Shown here: positions 17,264 through 25,377 of the stretch, in pieces | How positions within the stretch are numbered: the stretch's first letter is position 1 | Layout of the letters: each line of letters opens with the position of its first letter | NCBI GenBank assembly: GCA_964472505.1 | Contig: CAYYQW010000023.1 | Coordinates: 1 to 47,421 of the forward strand | Direction: 5' to 3' | DNA length: 47,421 nucleotides | DNA from: JAYEIA01 sp964472505 | GTDB lineage: Bacteria; Bacteroidota; Bacteroidia; Bacteroidales; JAADGE01 | The notes under the pieces: generated by a model | Database searches by the model: none | What the model was told of the DNA's origin: nothing | The model's input: only the letters and a program-made list of their open reading frames with translations | Translations under genes and position numbers: made by a program

Positions 17264-19615
17264 TTAAAATAAGAATTTGGTAAGTAACTCATAGAATGGT
17301 ACTTCATCTATGGGTTTTCGTATAAAGTCATCAAAATAAGACAAATCATAATCTTTTTCACTTCCCTTTGGTGCATAAGCAGTTTGGGCAATAATGGGCA
17401 AATCCGGACGAAAAACTTTAATCTGCTCTGCAGCAGAATATCCATTAAGTTCCGGCATTCGTATATCCATAAATACCAAATTAATGTCAGCCTTATTTTT
17501 GCATATTTCAACAGCTTCTTTTCCGTTACACGCTCTAAGTACATCTACATCAAAATCGGCAAGTAAAGCTTCCATATAATTATAATTGTCCGTTTCATCT
17601 TCGGCTATAAGTACTGTTTTCTTATCTGTAGGCTCTGATTCAAGTTTGTGCTCTTCAGCTTTACAGGGCTGATAAGGTAAAAATAAGCGAAACTCGGTTC
17701 CGGTACCGGGGGTTGAATGAAGTTTGACCGTTCCTCCGAGCAATTCAGAAAAAGCTTTGACAATAGCCAAGCCTAAACCGATTCCTTCATTTTGAGCATG
17801 GTTATTTGTATCGCCTTTTTGAAATTCATCAAAAACCGCTTTTTGCTTTTCATACTCAATACCGACTCCCGAATCAATAACAGAAAAAATAATTTGTTTT
17901 TCTTCTGAATTATCAAATTTACAATTTAATTCGACAAAGCCCGCTTCAGTGAATTTCAAAGCATTGGAAATAACTCTGCTAAGAATTTCCGATAATTTTT
18001 CTTTGTCGGTTCTGAAGCATACCGGTTGGTTAAGAAGCTTTTCATCTATTCGGAGATCTACAGCTTTACGATCAAATTCAGCTTTAAACTTTGCTTGTAT
18101 ATCCTTTATGATATCAATTAAGCTAAGATCCTCTATGTATGCTTTTTCAAGTTTTTTCTCTAAGGATGAAATTGTTAAAACATCGTTAATAACATTTAGA
18201 AGTTTACCTGCATTCTCGGTAATTATATTTCGGTACTTCTGCCTTTCAGCTTCTTTTAAGTTCGGACGCTCCAGCATTTTCGCAAAGCCCATAATCGAAT
18301 TCATCGGTGTGCGTATTTCATGCGAAAGATTATGCAGAAATGCTGTTTTAAGGCGGCTGCTTTGGTCGGCTTCTTTCTTAGCTTTTTTCAGATCGTTGGT
18401 GGATTTAACCATGTCTGTAATATCTTCGAATGTAGCTATCACCTGATAAGGCTTTTCATCGAATTTCCTAAATCGGGGAACAGCATTCACATTAATCCAA
18501 CTATAAGTATTATTTTCCGGATTAAACACGCCCATTTTTGTATCATACACCGGTGTTCCATTTTTTAAGCACTGCATGGCCGGATGTTCTTCTCCCGGGA
18601 AGGGGCTTCCGTCTTCATAAATACAATGCCAACGCGAATCTATAGATTCACGTCCTAAAAGTTCCGCTTCGGACAGCCCCAAAATGGAAACGGCCGCTTT
18701 ATTGGCAAAGGTTATGGCGCCGGTTTCATCATGAATAACCATCCCCTGAATGGTGTTATCAAAAACGAACTGCAATGTTTCTTTGTTTTCCCTTAAGTCT
18801 GACTGCGCGGCGATTAATCGGTTTTGTATCTTTTTAGATTCAGTAATATCAATGTATGCTCCGATAATACCTCGCTGCTGACCGCTCGGATTGGAATATA
18901 CAGCTTTATTAAAGATTACATCGCGTAAATTGCCTTCAGCATCCTTAACCTGAAAATCATAAGCTTGGAGCTCAGGATTTTTCAGTAAAGCTTGGTCTTT
19001 TTCATGATAAACTCTCGCCTGTTCTGTATCCCAAACCTCAAAAACGGTTTTACCTAAAATATCTTGTTCTTTAACTCCCGTAAACTTTTCAAAAGCCGGG
19101 TTACAACCCAAATACTTTCCCTCACTGTCTTTATAAAAAACGGGTAAAGGAATATGCTTCAAAATACTATTGGTTAAGTCTAAATTTTTGCATTCTGATT
19201 GGCTCAGAGGGCATAATTGAATTTCATAGCCTAACAAATTATCGTTTTCAAAAACGGCTGCTGCCTTAACATAAAATCCGCTGCTGTCGTCAGATTTTTT
19301 TCGTATTAAAAGTTCTTTTATTTCGGCACTTGAATGCTTCGTTTTTTTAGGCAGTTCTTGTAACAGTCTAAGTAAATCATCATAATCGGAAGCATAAATA
19401 TTATTTTTAAAAGCATCCAAAACATTACTCTCTTTTGGCAAGCTTATGCCAAAATATTTCTCAAATTCCAAGTTAGAATATACGCTCAGAAACTCATCCG
19501 TACAAATTAAGACAGCATTAGCCTGTTGATTGGTAAAATGCTTGAGCAGATAATTTTCCTTTTCAAGTTTTTTTACATCATTTAATGAATAATTTTTCGC
19601 AGTGTCTTTTTTCAC
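17264..19615 (-). CDS. soluble PAS hybrid histidine kinase with receiver domain
   Basis: A 783-residue cytoplasmic protein. An N-terminal PAS-like region (about 20-135) is followed by PAS at about 145-262 and 275-402, HisKA (422-490, phospho-acceptor His432 in NLSHEIRTPMNS), HATPase (530-648, with DSGVGI and GIGLGL) and a C-terminal receiver (668-783). The receiver has the acceptor Asp717 (VFMDIRMP), acidic pocket ED at 674-675 and conserved Lys767 (FIRKP). It therefore autophosphorylates and passes phosphate to its own receiver, which then needs a phosphotransfer protein or acts alone. No HPt or DNA-binding regulator is encoded nearby. The coiled coil and HisKA closely match the next kinase gene downstream. 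The 271-base spacing makes co-transcription uncertain. Confidence 0.93.
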   Translation of the reverse strand: MKKDTAKNYSLNDVKKLEKENYLLKHFTNQQANAVLICTDEFLSVYSNLEFEKYFGISLPKESNVLDAFKNNIYASDYDDLLRLLQELPKKTKHSSAEIKELLIRKKSDDSSGFYVKAAAVFENDNLLGYEIQLCPLSQSECKNLDLTNSILKHIPLPVFYKDSEGKYLGCNPAFEKFTGVKEQDILGKTVFEVWDTEQARVYHEKDQALLKNPELQAYDFQVKDAEGNLRDVIFNKAVYSNPSGQQRGIIGAYIDITESKKIQNRLIAAQSDLRENKETLQFVFDNTIQGMVIHDETGAITFANKAAVSILGLSEAELLGRESIDSRWHCIYEDGSPFPGEEHPAMQCLKNGTPVYDTKMGVFNPENNTYSWINVNAVPRFRKFDEKPYQVIATFEDITDMVKSTNDLKKAKKEADQSSRLKTAFLHNLSHEIRTPMNSIMGFAKMLERPNLKEAERQKYRNIITENAGKLLNVINDVLTISSLEKKLEKAYIEDLSLIDIIKDIQAKFKAEFDRKAVDLRIDEKLLNQPVCFRTDKEKLSEILSRVISNALKFTEAGFVELNCKFDNSEEKQIIFSVIDSGVGIEYEKQKAVFDEFQKGDTNNHAQNEGIGLGLAIVKAFSELLGGTVKLHSTPGTGTEFRLFLPYQPCKAEEHKLESEPTDKKTVLIAEDETDNYNYMEALLADFDVDVLRACNGKEAVEICKNKADINLVFMDIRMPELNGYSAAEQIKVFRPDLPIIAQTAYAPKGSEKDYDLSYFDDFIRKPIDEVPFYELLTKFLF

Positions 19616-20051
19616 AAGCTATATTTTGAAAGTGTTATAATTTGAACTCCATAACTCTCTTTTTATTATTCAAATTTATGCTCAAATACGCATACACACT
19701 GAAAAAATCACACAAATTATTGTGCAAAAACAGAATTGGACAGAAACGGAGTTATTTTTGGTTTACTAATTTTGTTTTGATACTCAATTACAAAATCAAA
19801 GGTAGCGTATTTTTATTAAAATAAAGACTTTAGGAAAAAAAGGCTTTATATATTTTTTTAATGAATATCCGCATTTACCCCTATTAGTATTTTAAGTTGT
19901 TGCTTATTAGCTTATTACGCATACTTAGTTATCACCGACTTCGACAGGCTCAGCCTCCGAAAATGCCGAAGGAGACTGAGCCTGTCGAAGCCGGTGATTA
20001 TAATCTTGGGAAACATGCGCCTAACTCAAATATTTTTTCCAATTAAAGAAA
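19616..20051. other. intergenic region with REP-like inverted repeat
   Basis: A 436-base gap between two leftward genes. It contains the long inverted repeat at 19930-19998 and, at 19671-19678, a leftward TAAATTTG (TAnnTTTG) that could be the -7 element of the hybrid kinase gene about 55 bases away. Otherwise it is AT-rich with no supported gene. Confidence 0.65.
19930..19998. repeat. REPIN-like long inverted repeat
   Basis: Two arms of about 28 bases (19930-19958 and 19971-19998) are inverted copies with only two internal mismatches. Each contains the 15-base core CTTCGACAGGCTCAG. A 12-base loop separates them. This core is markedly GC-richer than its surroundings and resembles dispersed palindromic repeats of many bacterial genomes. 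There is no T tract on either side, so it is not a classical terminator. Confidence 0.75.
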
Positions 20052-22724
20052 TCAATCCAACTGACGCCATTGCCGCCTGTATGCTCTTTTCAAAAAACGA
20101 AAAAACCAATCACCCTTTGTATATCGGTCAATGTTGGTATTTCTGTCAGAGTTAGGATTCTCGGAAAAATCACGTTTGGCTAATTCCGTACCGATATACA
20201 TCTGATGGTCTTTTGTTTTTCGAGCACCGTAATTATTAACTTCAAGTACGCGCAATAAACTCAAAGCTTTGTCATAATCAGTTTTCTCGGCAAAGTGCCA
20301 AACGACATGATTGATAAACTCATTGCTTTGTCTTTGAGCAAAATCTTCTAAACTTAAATGCGCCAAGCCGTATCGTGAGACATTATTATCCCTGAAATAC
20401 TGCTCGGCTCTGAGATAGTCTTTGAGCGCAGCAGAATAATTTCCGCGTTTAATAAGCACCTGAGCGGTATTAATAAGCTTTTGATATTTTACGGCCTCTG
20501 CTATTTCTGCACTTTTACGGTTAAGTTGTGACAAATCTATTTCACATTCACGGTATTTATCGGCATGTATCTTGGCCTGACCCAATAATTCTTCAGCATC
20601 TGTAAAGTTCTTGGCATTGATTGCGGCATCGGCTCGTCTCAAAAAATCATCAAATTTTGTTTGCGCATTTATGCACTCTTGCTCGAATATTTTATCTTTC
20701 AAATTTCTCAGTGCTTCAACCACCTCTTTTGTATTTTCCAGATTATATGTTTGAGCCGTGTTTTTAGCTTTGCCATAATACCTTCGGGCAGCCGGCAAAT
20801 CATTAATACTCACTTCACGCATTCCGTAATCTGCATATTCAAGGGTAAGTCCCACAGCAGCCGAATTTATATATGCCGATAGTTGTGAATTGCGCCTAAT
20901 ATCGTAATTTGCTTCAATGGATTTTGCTTGTTTAAAATCTTCCAAAGCTTGTTCGTACCGGCCGTTGTCTTTATTCCGATTTCCGGCAGTGATGAGTTGT
21001 TCGTATAAGCCTTTTTTAATATCCAAAACCAAACGGCTTTCTCTGTCAGCTGCTTTCAGATTATACTTTCGCCTATAAGCCAAAGCTGCTTCAGCTTTTT
21101 GGTCGGCAAGTGTATAGTTGCCGGAATTATAAGCATTTCCGGCTTCATTAAGTATGCTGTTGTAAATGCCGTGATAGGCATCGGAATAAGCGTTCTCAAG
21201 TCTTTGGTCACATTGTGCTTCCGGGTATTTTTGGCATACTCTTTCAGCTTCTTTCAGACTTTCCAATGCAATTTCGTATCGGCTGCTGCGATTATATTTT
21301 TCAGCTGTTTCAAGATGTTTGGCATATAAATCATAAATTAATCCCGTAATCTCCTCGGTTTGCGGAATATATTTCAGATGCTTTTTTCGGTAATCATACG
21401 CTCTGTCAATCAGGTCTTCAGCTTCTCGTGTATTCCCCGCTTTTGTGGCCGCATGAGCGCTTTCGGTTAAAACATGATACTTGCCTTTTACGGCATACAT
21501 AATTTCATTTTCCATGGCCGGACGACAACGAACCGCACGAAACTCTCTGCAAATTTGCTCAGCGGAGCTAAGCACAAACAAAGCATCATCAAAAGCTCCT
21601 TGCCGGTTTAAATCGGAAGCCTCAAGCAGCATGTCATTATACATACCGTTGGCCAATTCGTTGTTGAGTTGTTCGGTTTCCGGGTCAGGGTTCAAGCGTT
21701 GCACATGAAAGATTTGTTCAATGGCATTTTTTCTAAAACCATTGTCATAAAAAATCTTAGCCAACTGAACGTGAGCCGGAGCAAAATCCGGATTTTCATG
21801 AACCGCTTTTTCAAAATAGGATTGCGCACCGGCAAAGTTATTGCGCCTCAAGCGGTCCAAGCCTTTATTGTAGTAGAAGACTTCAAGATTGGACAATATT
21901 GTATTGGAGTTATTTTCAAGCCGTTGGCTCTTATTTCGGAGATGATTGAGCTTAGATTTTAAATCCGCCGGGTCATTCTGTGCAATGTTTAATTCTTTGA
22001 AAAAATTACTTTCTTTTGCCGTTCGTACAAATTGTATATTTTCACGGCTAAAATTGTGATACTCCCTTATGGTTTCAGGCGCATCGGCATTTTCGAGCTC
22101 TTCTTCCGAAATACCAATTGTATTTAATTTTCGCAGTTTCATTTCCGCTTTCTCTGCCAATTTCCAATAATCGTCAACATATCCGGCGTAGTTTTGAAAA
22201 GATTGCCGATTGGCCTGCGTGTATTCAAAATCCTTGGAACGCACAAGCAGCTGATACGAACCTTTGAGTAAGCTGTCCGGTTGCGAAATATCTAAAATAC
22301 GCGTATTTCCGCTGCTGATATTTGCTCCGGGAATATTATATTCACCGATTTGGGTGTTTCCCTTTTTCAAAACGGCTTTTAAAGCAACTTTCCCGGGTAT
22401 TAATAAATGTTCAACTGAGAAATCTTTGTATTTCGTTAAACCGGAAACTGAAAAATTTTTCAATTCCACAATCAAATTCAAATTGCCTGAGCGTTTTAGT
22501 ATTTGCCGGTCTTGTTGTAATTTAAAAGTGAGCTTTATATTTTGCGCTCGCACGGCATTTCCTTGAGCCAGAATATTGAAAATGGTATTTTTGGCTGTTT
22601 GCTGCCCGACATCATAAGTTATCAGATAACTTTCTTTGTCGGTTTCATCAAATATTATTTGACTTTGAGCAGAAAGATTGAAAACCATTAATGTAATAAC
22701 TGATGTGATAAAAAATAATTTCAT
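20052..22724 (-). CDS. secreted TPR-repeat protein
   Basis: An 890-residue protein with the start set at the ATG at 22724, which puts the signal peptide (MKLFFITSVITLMVFNLSAQ) at the N-terminus. An in-frame ATG at 22745 would add seven polar residues ahead of it. Residues about 20-175 form a beta-rich domain. From about 260 to 860 the protein is a chain of TPR-like helical hairpins (for example FAGAQSYFEKAVHENPDFAPAH). Two consecutive units of 105 residues share a C-x7-C pair (C392/C400 and C497/C505); later units have lost it. The C-terminal tail is basic (RFLKRAYRRQWRQ). TPR proteins usually act as scaffolds, but no partner is evident. Function unknown. Confidence 0.85.
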   Translation of the reverse strand: MKLFFITSVITLMVFNLSAQSQIIFDETDKESYLITYDVGQQTAKNTIFNILAQGNAVRAQNIKLTFKLQQDRQILKRSGNLNLIVELKNFSVSGLTKYKDFSVEHLLIPGKVALKAVLKKGNTQIGEYNIPGANISSGNTRILDISQPDSLLKGSYQLLVRSKDFEYTQANRQSFQNYAGYVDDYWKLAEKAEMKLRKLNTIGISEEELENADAPETIREYHNFSRENIQFVRTAKESNFFKELNIAQNDPADLKSKLNHLRNKSQRLENNSNTILSNLEVFYYNKGLDRLRRNNFAGAQSYFEKAVHENPDFAPAHVQLAKIFYDNGFRKNAIEQIFHVQRLNPDPETEQLNNELANGMYNDMLLEASDLNRQGAFDDALFVLSSAEQICREFRAVRCRPAMENEIMYAVKGKYHVLTESAHAATKAGNTREAEDLIDRAYDYRKKHLKYIPQTEEITGLIYDLYAKHLETAEKYNRSSRYEIALESLKEAERVCQKYPEAQCDQRLENAYSDAYHGIYNSILNEAGNAYNSGNYTLADQKAEAALAYRRKYNLKAADRESRLVLDIKKGLYEQLITAGNRNKDNGRYEQALEDFKQAKSIEANYDIRRNSQLSAYINSAAVGLTLEYADYGMREVSINDLPAARRYYGKAKNTAQTYNLENTKEVVEALRNLKDKIFEQECINAQTKFDDFLRRADAAINAKNFTDAEELLGQAKIHADKYRECEIDLSQLNRKSAEIAEAVKYQKLINTAQVLIKRGNYSAALKDYLRAEQYFRDNNVSRYGLAHLSLEDFAQRQSNEFINHVVWHFAEKTDYDKALSLLRVLEVNNYGARKTKDHQMYIGTELAKRDFSENPNSDRNTNIDRYTKGDWFFRFLKRAYRRQWRQLD

Positions 22725-22897
22725 GTGATATGTTTTATGAACCATTTATCCGTTTGCTTTCGGAGCTATAAACTGTTTGTCCTAAAGTAAAAAATAACGG
22801 CTTTACCCGAAGTATTAAAATTCTCGGTTTCGAATTAAATTCGACAAATTCCGTACCGGATAAAGCTTGTAAATTATCGAAAACTTGCAGTCGGCCT

Positions 22898-23557
22898 TTA
22901 ATTTGTAAAAACGTACTGAATTATATTAGTACCCATTTTTAAAGCTTTTTGTCTGATTTCCTGCGGGTCGTTATGAACCGATTGTTCTTCCCACCCGTCA
23001 CCCAAATCACACTCATAGGTATAAAGACAAATTAAGCGGCCTTCGTGAAACAGCCCAAATGCCTGCGGGGGTTTTGCATCGTGCTCATGTATTTTTGGCA
23101 AACCGTTAGGGAAACTGTATTTTTGATTAAATATCGGGTGCGAAAAAGGAAGTTCTGTCCAATTTTTATCGGGAAAAACCTTCTTCATCTCTCGCCTAAA
23201 ATACTCATCCATACCATAATTATCATCGGCATGCAGAAATCCGCCGCTTAGAAGGTAAGTCCTAAGGTTTTGTACGGCTGCGTCGGAAAACACAATATTC
23301 CCGTGGCCGGTCATGTGTACAAAGGGATAATTAAAAATGGAAGGGCTTGATACTTCTATGGTTTCCGGTTCTTTATGAATGTTTGTGTTCAAATTTTCAT
23401 TACAAAAACCGATTAAATTCGGCAAAGAAGTCGGGTTGGCATACCAATCGCCTCCTCCCTGATATTTTAAAAGTCCAATTTTAAAAGAGGCCTCTTGAGC
23501 ATTTATATGCCCGGCAAGACTGAACACAGCTAAAAAAATTATATATTTAAGTTTCAT
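22898..23557 (-). CDS. secreted DUF4159 protein
   Basis: A 219-residue protein with a signal peptide (residues 1-20, ending INAQ). The remainder matches DUF4159: GLLKYQGGGDWYANPTSLPN near 28-47, then FVHMTGHGNI and GGFLHADDNYGMDEYFRREM, and GRLICLYTYECDLGDGW. The domain resembles a glutamine-amidotransferase/beta-galactosidase-trimerisation-like fold, but the biochemical role is unknown to me. Its start codon overlaps the stop of rsmE by 4 bases, so it is translationally coupled to rsmE. In Bacteroidota, DUF4159 genes are often beside rsmE. The 150 bases downstream show no clear terminator. Confidence 0.88.
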   Translation of the reverse strand: MKLKYIIFLAVFSLAGHINAQEASFKIGLLKYQGGGDWYANPTSLPNLIGFCNENLNTNIHKEPETIEVSSPSIFNYPFVHMTGHGNIVFSDAAVQNLRTYLLSGGFLHADDNYGMDEYFRREMKKVFPDKNWTELPFSHPIFNQKYSFPNGLPKIHEHDAKPPQAFGLFHEGRLICLYTYECDLGDGWEEQSVHNDPQEIRQKALKMGTNIIQYVFTN

Positions 23558-24264
23558 ACTTCCGGTTTTTGATTAATAAACTCTACTGCCTGCGCTGCAT
23601 ATAAGGCAGCAGTTTCGGTTCTTAAACGCTGTCGGGTTAAACTTATTTCAAAAAAACCAATATTCAAAGCCGACCGGATTTCTTCCGGCCTAAAATCGCC
23701 TTCGGGTCCAATTAAAATCTGTATATTCTCGCCGGCTTGAGCCAAAGTTTTTAAGCTATTCTTATCATTTTCATAACAATGAGCAATAAAACGCTGTCCT
23801 TGAAAATCTTGATTAATCAGCTCATTAAAAGTCGGCATGCTTACCAGTTCGGGCAAATAATAATTTTGTGATTGTTTAAGGCCGGCGATTAGTATTTTTT
23901 GTAAACGCTCATGTTTCACTTTATTGCGCTCTGAATTAGCCGAACGAAATAAAATAATTTTATCAACCGACAGTTCAGTTAATTTTTCAAGCATAAATTC
24001 TAAACGAGCGGCTGTTTTGGGCGGTGCTATGGCTATTTCACTGCGATAAGTTTTGGGCTCGGTAGTTTCGGACTCCAAAATGTTCACACGGCAAGTTTTT
24101 CCGCTGAAAGATTCTATCTCAGCTAAAAACCGATGCCCTTTCCCGTCTGCCAAATACAGCCGGTCACCGGTATTCAGGCGCAAAACTTTTAAGGCATGTT
24201 TGGTTTCTTCCGGGTTTAGGTCGTAAAACGTTTCGGAAATATCCGGTGTAAAAAAGCTGTGCAT
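23554..24264 (-). CDS. rsmE: 16S rRNA (uracil-1498-N3)-methyltransferase
   Basis: A 236-residue SPOUT-family enzyme that methylates N3 of U1498 in 16S rRNA with S-adenosylmethionine. Residues 1-70 form the PUA-like RNA-binding domain (ALKVLRLNTGDRLYLADGKG). The knotted methyltransferase domain at about 75-232 has KLTELSVDKIILFRSANSER, IGPEGD at 185-190 and LRTETAALYAAQA at 214-226, the cofactor-binding knot. It is first in a two-gene unit with the DUF4159 gene, overlapping by 4 bases. A leftward TACATTTG lies at 24315-24322. Confidence 0.94.
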   Translation of the reverse strand: MHSFFTPDISETFYDLNPEETKHALKVLRLNTGDRLYLADGKGHRFLAEIESFSGKTCRVNILESETTEPKTYRSEIAIAPPKTAARLEFMLEKLTELSVDKIILFRSANSERNKVKHERLQKILIAGLKQSQNYYLPELVSMPTFNELINQDFQGQRFIAHCYENDKNSLKTLAQAGENIQILIGPEGDFRPEEIRSALNIGFFEISLTRQRLRTETAALYAAQAVEFINQKPEV

Positions 24265-24314
24265 TGTAATTGGTTTACTTAAAGTTTTTATTCAACTTTG
24301 TATCCGCGCTTTTG

Positions 24315-24322
24315 CAAATGTA
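24315..24322 (-). promoter_or_regulatory. candidate -7 element for rsmE-DUF4159
   Basis: TACATTTG read leftward is an exact TAnnTTTG match about 50 bases from the rsmE start. At the -33 position only CTG (24343-24341) is present instead of TTG. Confidence 0.35.
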
Positions 24323-24389
24323 ATTGTTTTTGCATTTATTCAGAAATTTATCATGAAATCAATAAATTATTGCTCGTAAAATCTCAATA

Positions 24390-24881
24390 ATGACACAAAT
24401 AGGACTGCTCTCGGATACACACGCTCATTCGGATGAAAAGCTTATCCGTTTTTTCAAAAATTGTGATGAACTATGGCATGCCGGCGATATCGGGAATGTA
24501 AAGGTTTTGAATATGCTTGAAACAATTGCGCCCGTAAAAGCCGTTTACGGAAATATAGACGGCGCTGAATTGCGCAGTTTTTTGCCGGAGCACCAACGTT
24601 TCACAATTGAAGGCATGGATGTTTGGATGACACACATCGGCGGATATCCCGATCGCTACGACCAAAGGGTAAAACCGGAAATTTTTCACAATCCGCCCGA
24701 TCTCTTTATCTCCGGGCATTCGCACATACTGAAAGTGATTAATGACAAAAAGCTCGGACTTCTGCATATAAATCCCGGCGCATACGGCAAACACGGGCTG
24801 CACGTAGTACGAACGGCTATGCGATTCAAATTGCACAATGCCCGTATCAGCGATTTGGAAATCTATGAACTGAAACGGTGA
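24390..24881 (+). CDS. YfcE/MJ0936-type metallophosphoesterase
   Basis: A 163-residue calcineurin-like phosphoesterase, likely using two divalent metals. Metal ligands are visible as D9 and H11 (SDTHAH), D33 (HAGDI), N55 (GNID), H82 (THIGG), and H110 and H112 (SGHSH); NPGA follows at 128-131. Members hydrolyse phosphodiesters in vitro, but their cellular substrate is generally unknown. It stands alone, divergent from rsmE, and is followed by a repeat-rich gap. Confidence 0.92.
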   Translation: MTQIGLLSDTHAHSDEKLIRFFKNCDELWHAGDIGNVKVLNMLETIAPVKAVYGNIDGAELRSFLPEHQRFTIEGMDVWMTHIGGYPDRYDQRVKPEIFHNPPDLFISGHSHILKVINDKKLGLLHINPGAYGKHGLHVVRTAMRFKLHNARISDLEIYELKR

Positions 24882-24930
24882 TATATTAGATATTAGATAT
24901 AAGATATAAGATGTAAGATATAAGACAAAA

Positions 24931-25170
24931 CTGAATCAGAAGTCAGAGGTCAGATATCAGGTCGTCGCAGTTAATTTCCTGCAAACCGATGATTAGAAAC
25001 AAATAAACAACTCCACGACTCCACAACTAGACGACTCCACAAATAAACAACTGAATCAGAAGTCAGAGGTCAGATATCAGACCGTCGCAGTTAATATTCT
25101 GCAGGCCAATGATAGGAAACAACTCCACAACTTCACGACTCCACGACTCCACAACTCCACAACCCCACAA
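24931..25170. repeat. 120-bp imperfect tandem repeat, two copies
   Basis: Copy 1 spans 24931-25050 and copy 2 25051-25170. The first 30 bases are identical; by hand count about 21 of 120 positions differ overall, roughly 82% identity. The 3' third of each copy is made of short ACTCCAC-containing units. There are no spacers, so it is not a CRISPR array. Confidence 0.9.
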
Positions 25171-25288
25171 ATAATGTTGATGCCTGAATAAGCTTGGCCG
25201 TTGTTAAAGAATCATCAATAAATGTGACTGAAATAATACATTATTGACATTTTTCCGGTATTTACTTCACTCATTCATATATTTATCG

Positions 25289-25352
25289 TATTTTTGGATG
25301 TCAAATAAATACAGTTTATGAAAAAGCAATTCATATATTTATCGTATTTTTG
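25289..25352 (+). promoter_or_regulatory. duplicated -7 promoter elements of the M1 peptidase gene
   Basis: Exact TAnnTTTG matches (TATTTTTG) occur at 25289-25296 and, through the duplication, at 25345-25352. Each would start transcription about 16 bases before an ATG (25318 and 25374). A convincing TTG at -33 is missing for both. Confidence 0.45.
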
Positions 25353-25377
25353 GATGTCAAATAAATACAGTTTATGA
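25318..25377 (+). other. 19-codon upstream reading frame created by duplication
   Basis: The ATG of the first repeat copy opens a 19-codon frame beginning MKKQ and ending with TGA at 25375-25377. That stop overlaps the true start (25374) as ATGA. Because 56 is not a multiple of three, the frame differs from the peptidase. It could couple or dampen translation of the peptidase from the longer transcript. Confidence 0.6.

Larger units (their letters stand above)
24882..25373. other. repeat-rich intergenic region
   Basis: A 492-base gap with no gene. From left to right: an AT-rich ATATAAGAT-type microsatellite (about 24882-24926), a 120-base tandem repeat in two copies (24931-25170), short ACTCCACRA-type minisatellite runs inside it, and a perfect 56-base tandem duplication reaching into the next gene (25273-25384). 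Confidence 0.85.

Noticed and set aside
19642..19824. Small rightward open frame upstream of the hybrid kinase
   Set aside because: AT-rich, composition unlike proteins, no start context; covers the likely kinase promoter.
19930..19998. Terminator of the TPR gene
   Set aside because: Read leftward, the stem is not followed by a T tract and has a palindrome core typical of dispersed repeats.
24931..25170. Repeats considered as a CRISPR array
   Set aside because: Only two long copies directly abutting, no unique spacers, no cas genes.
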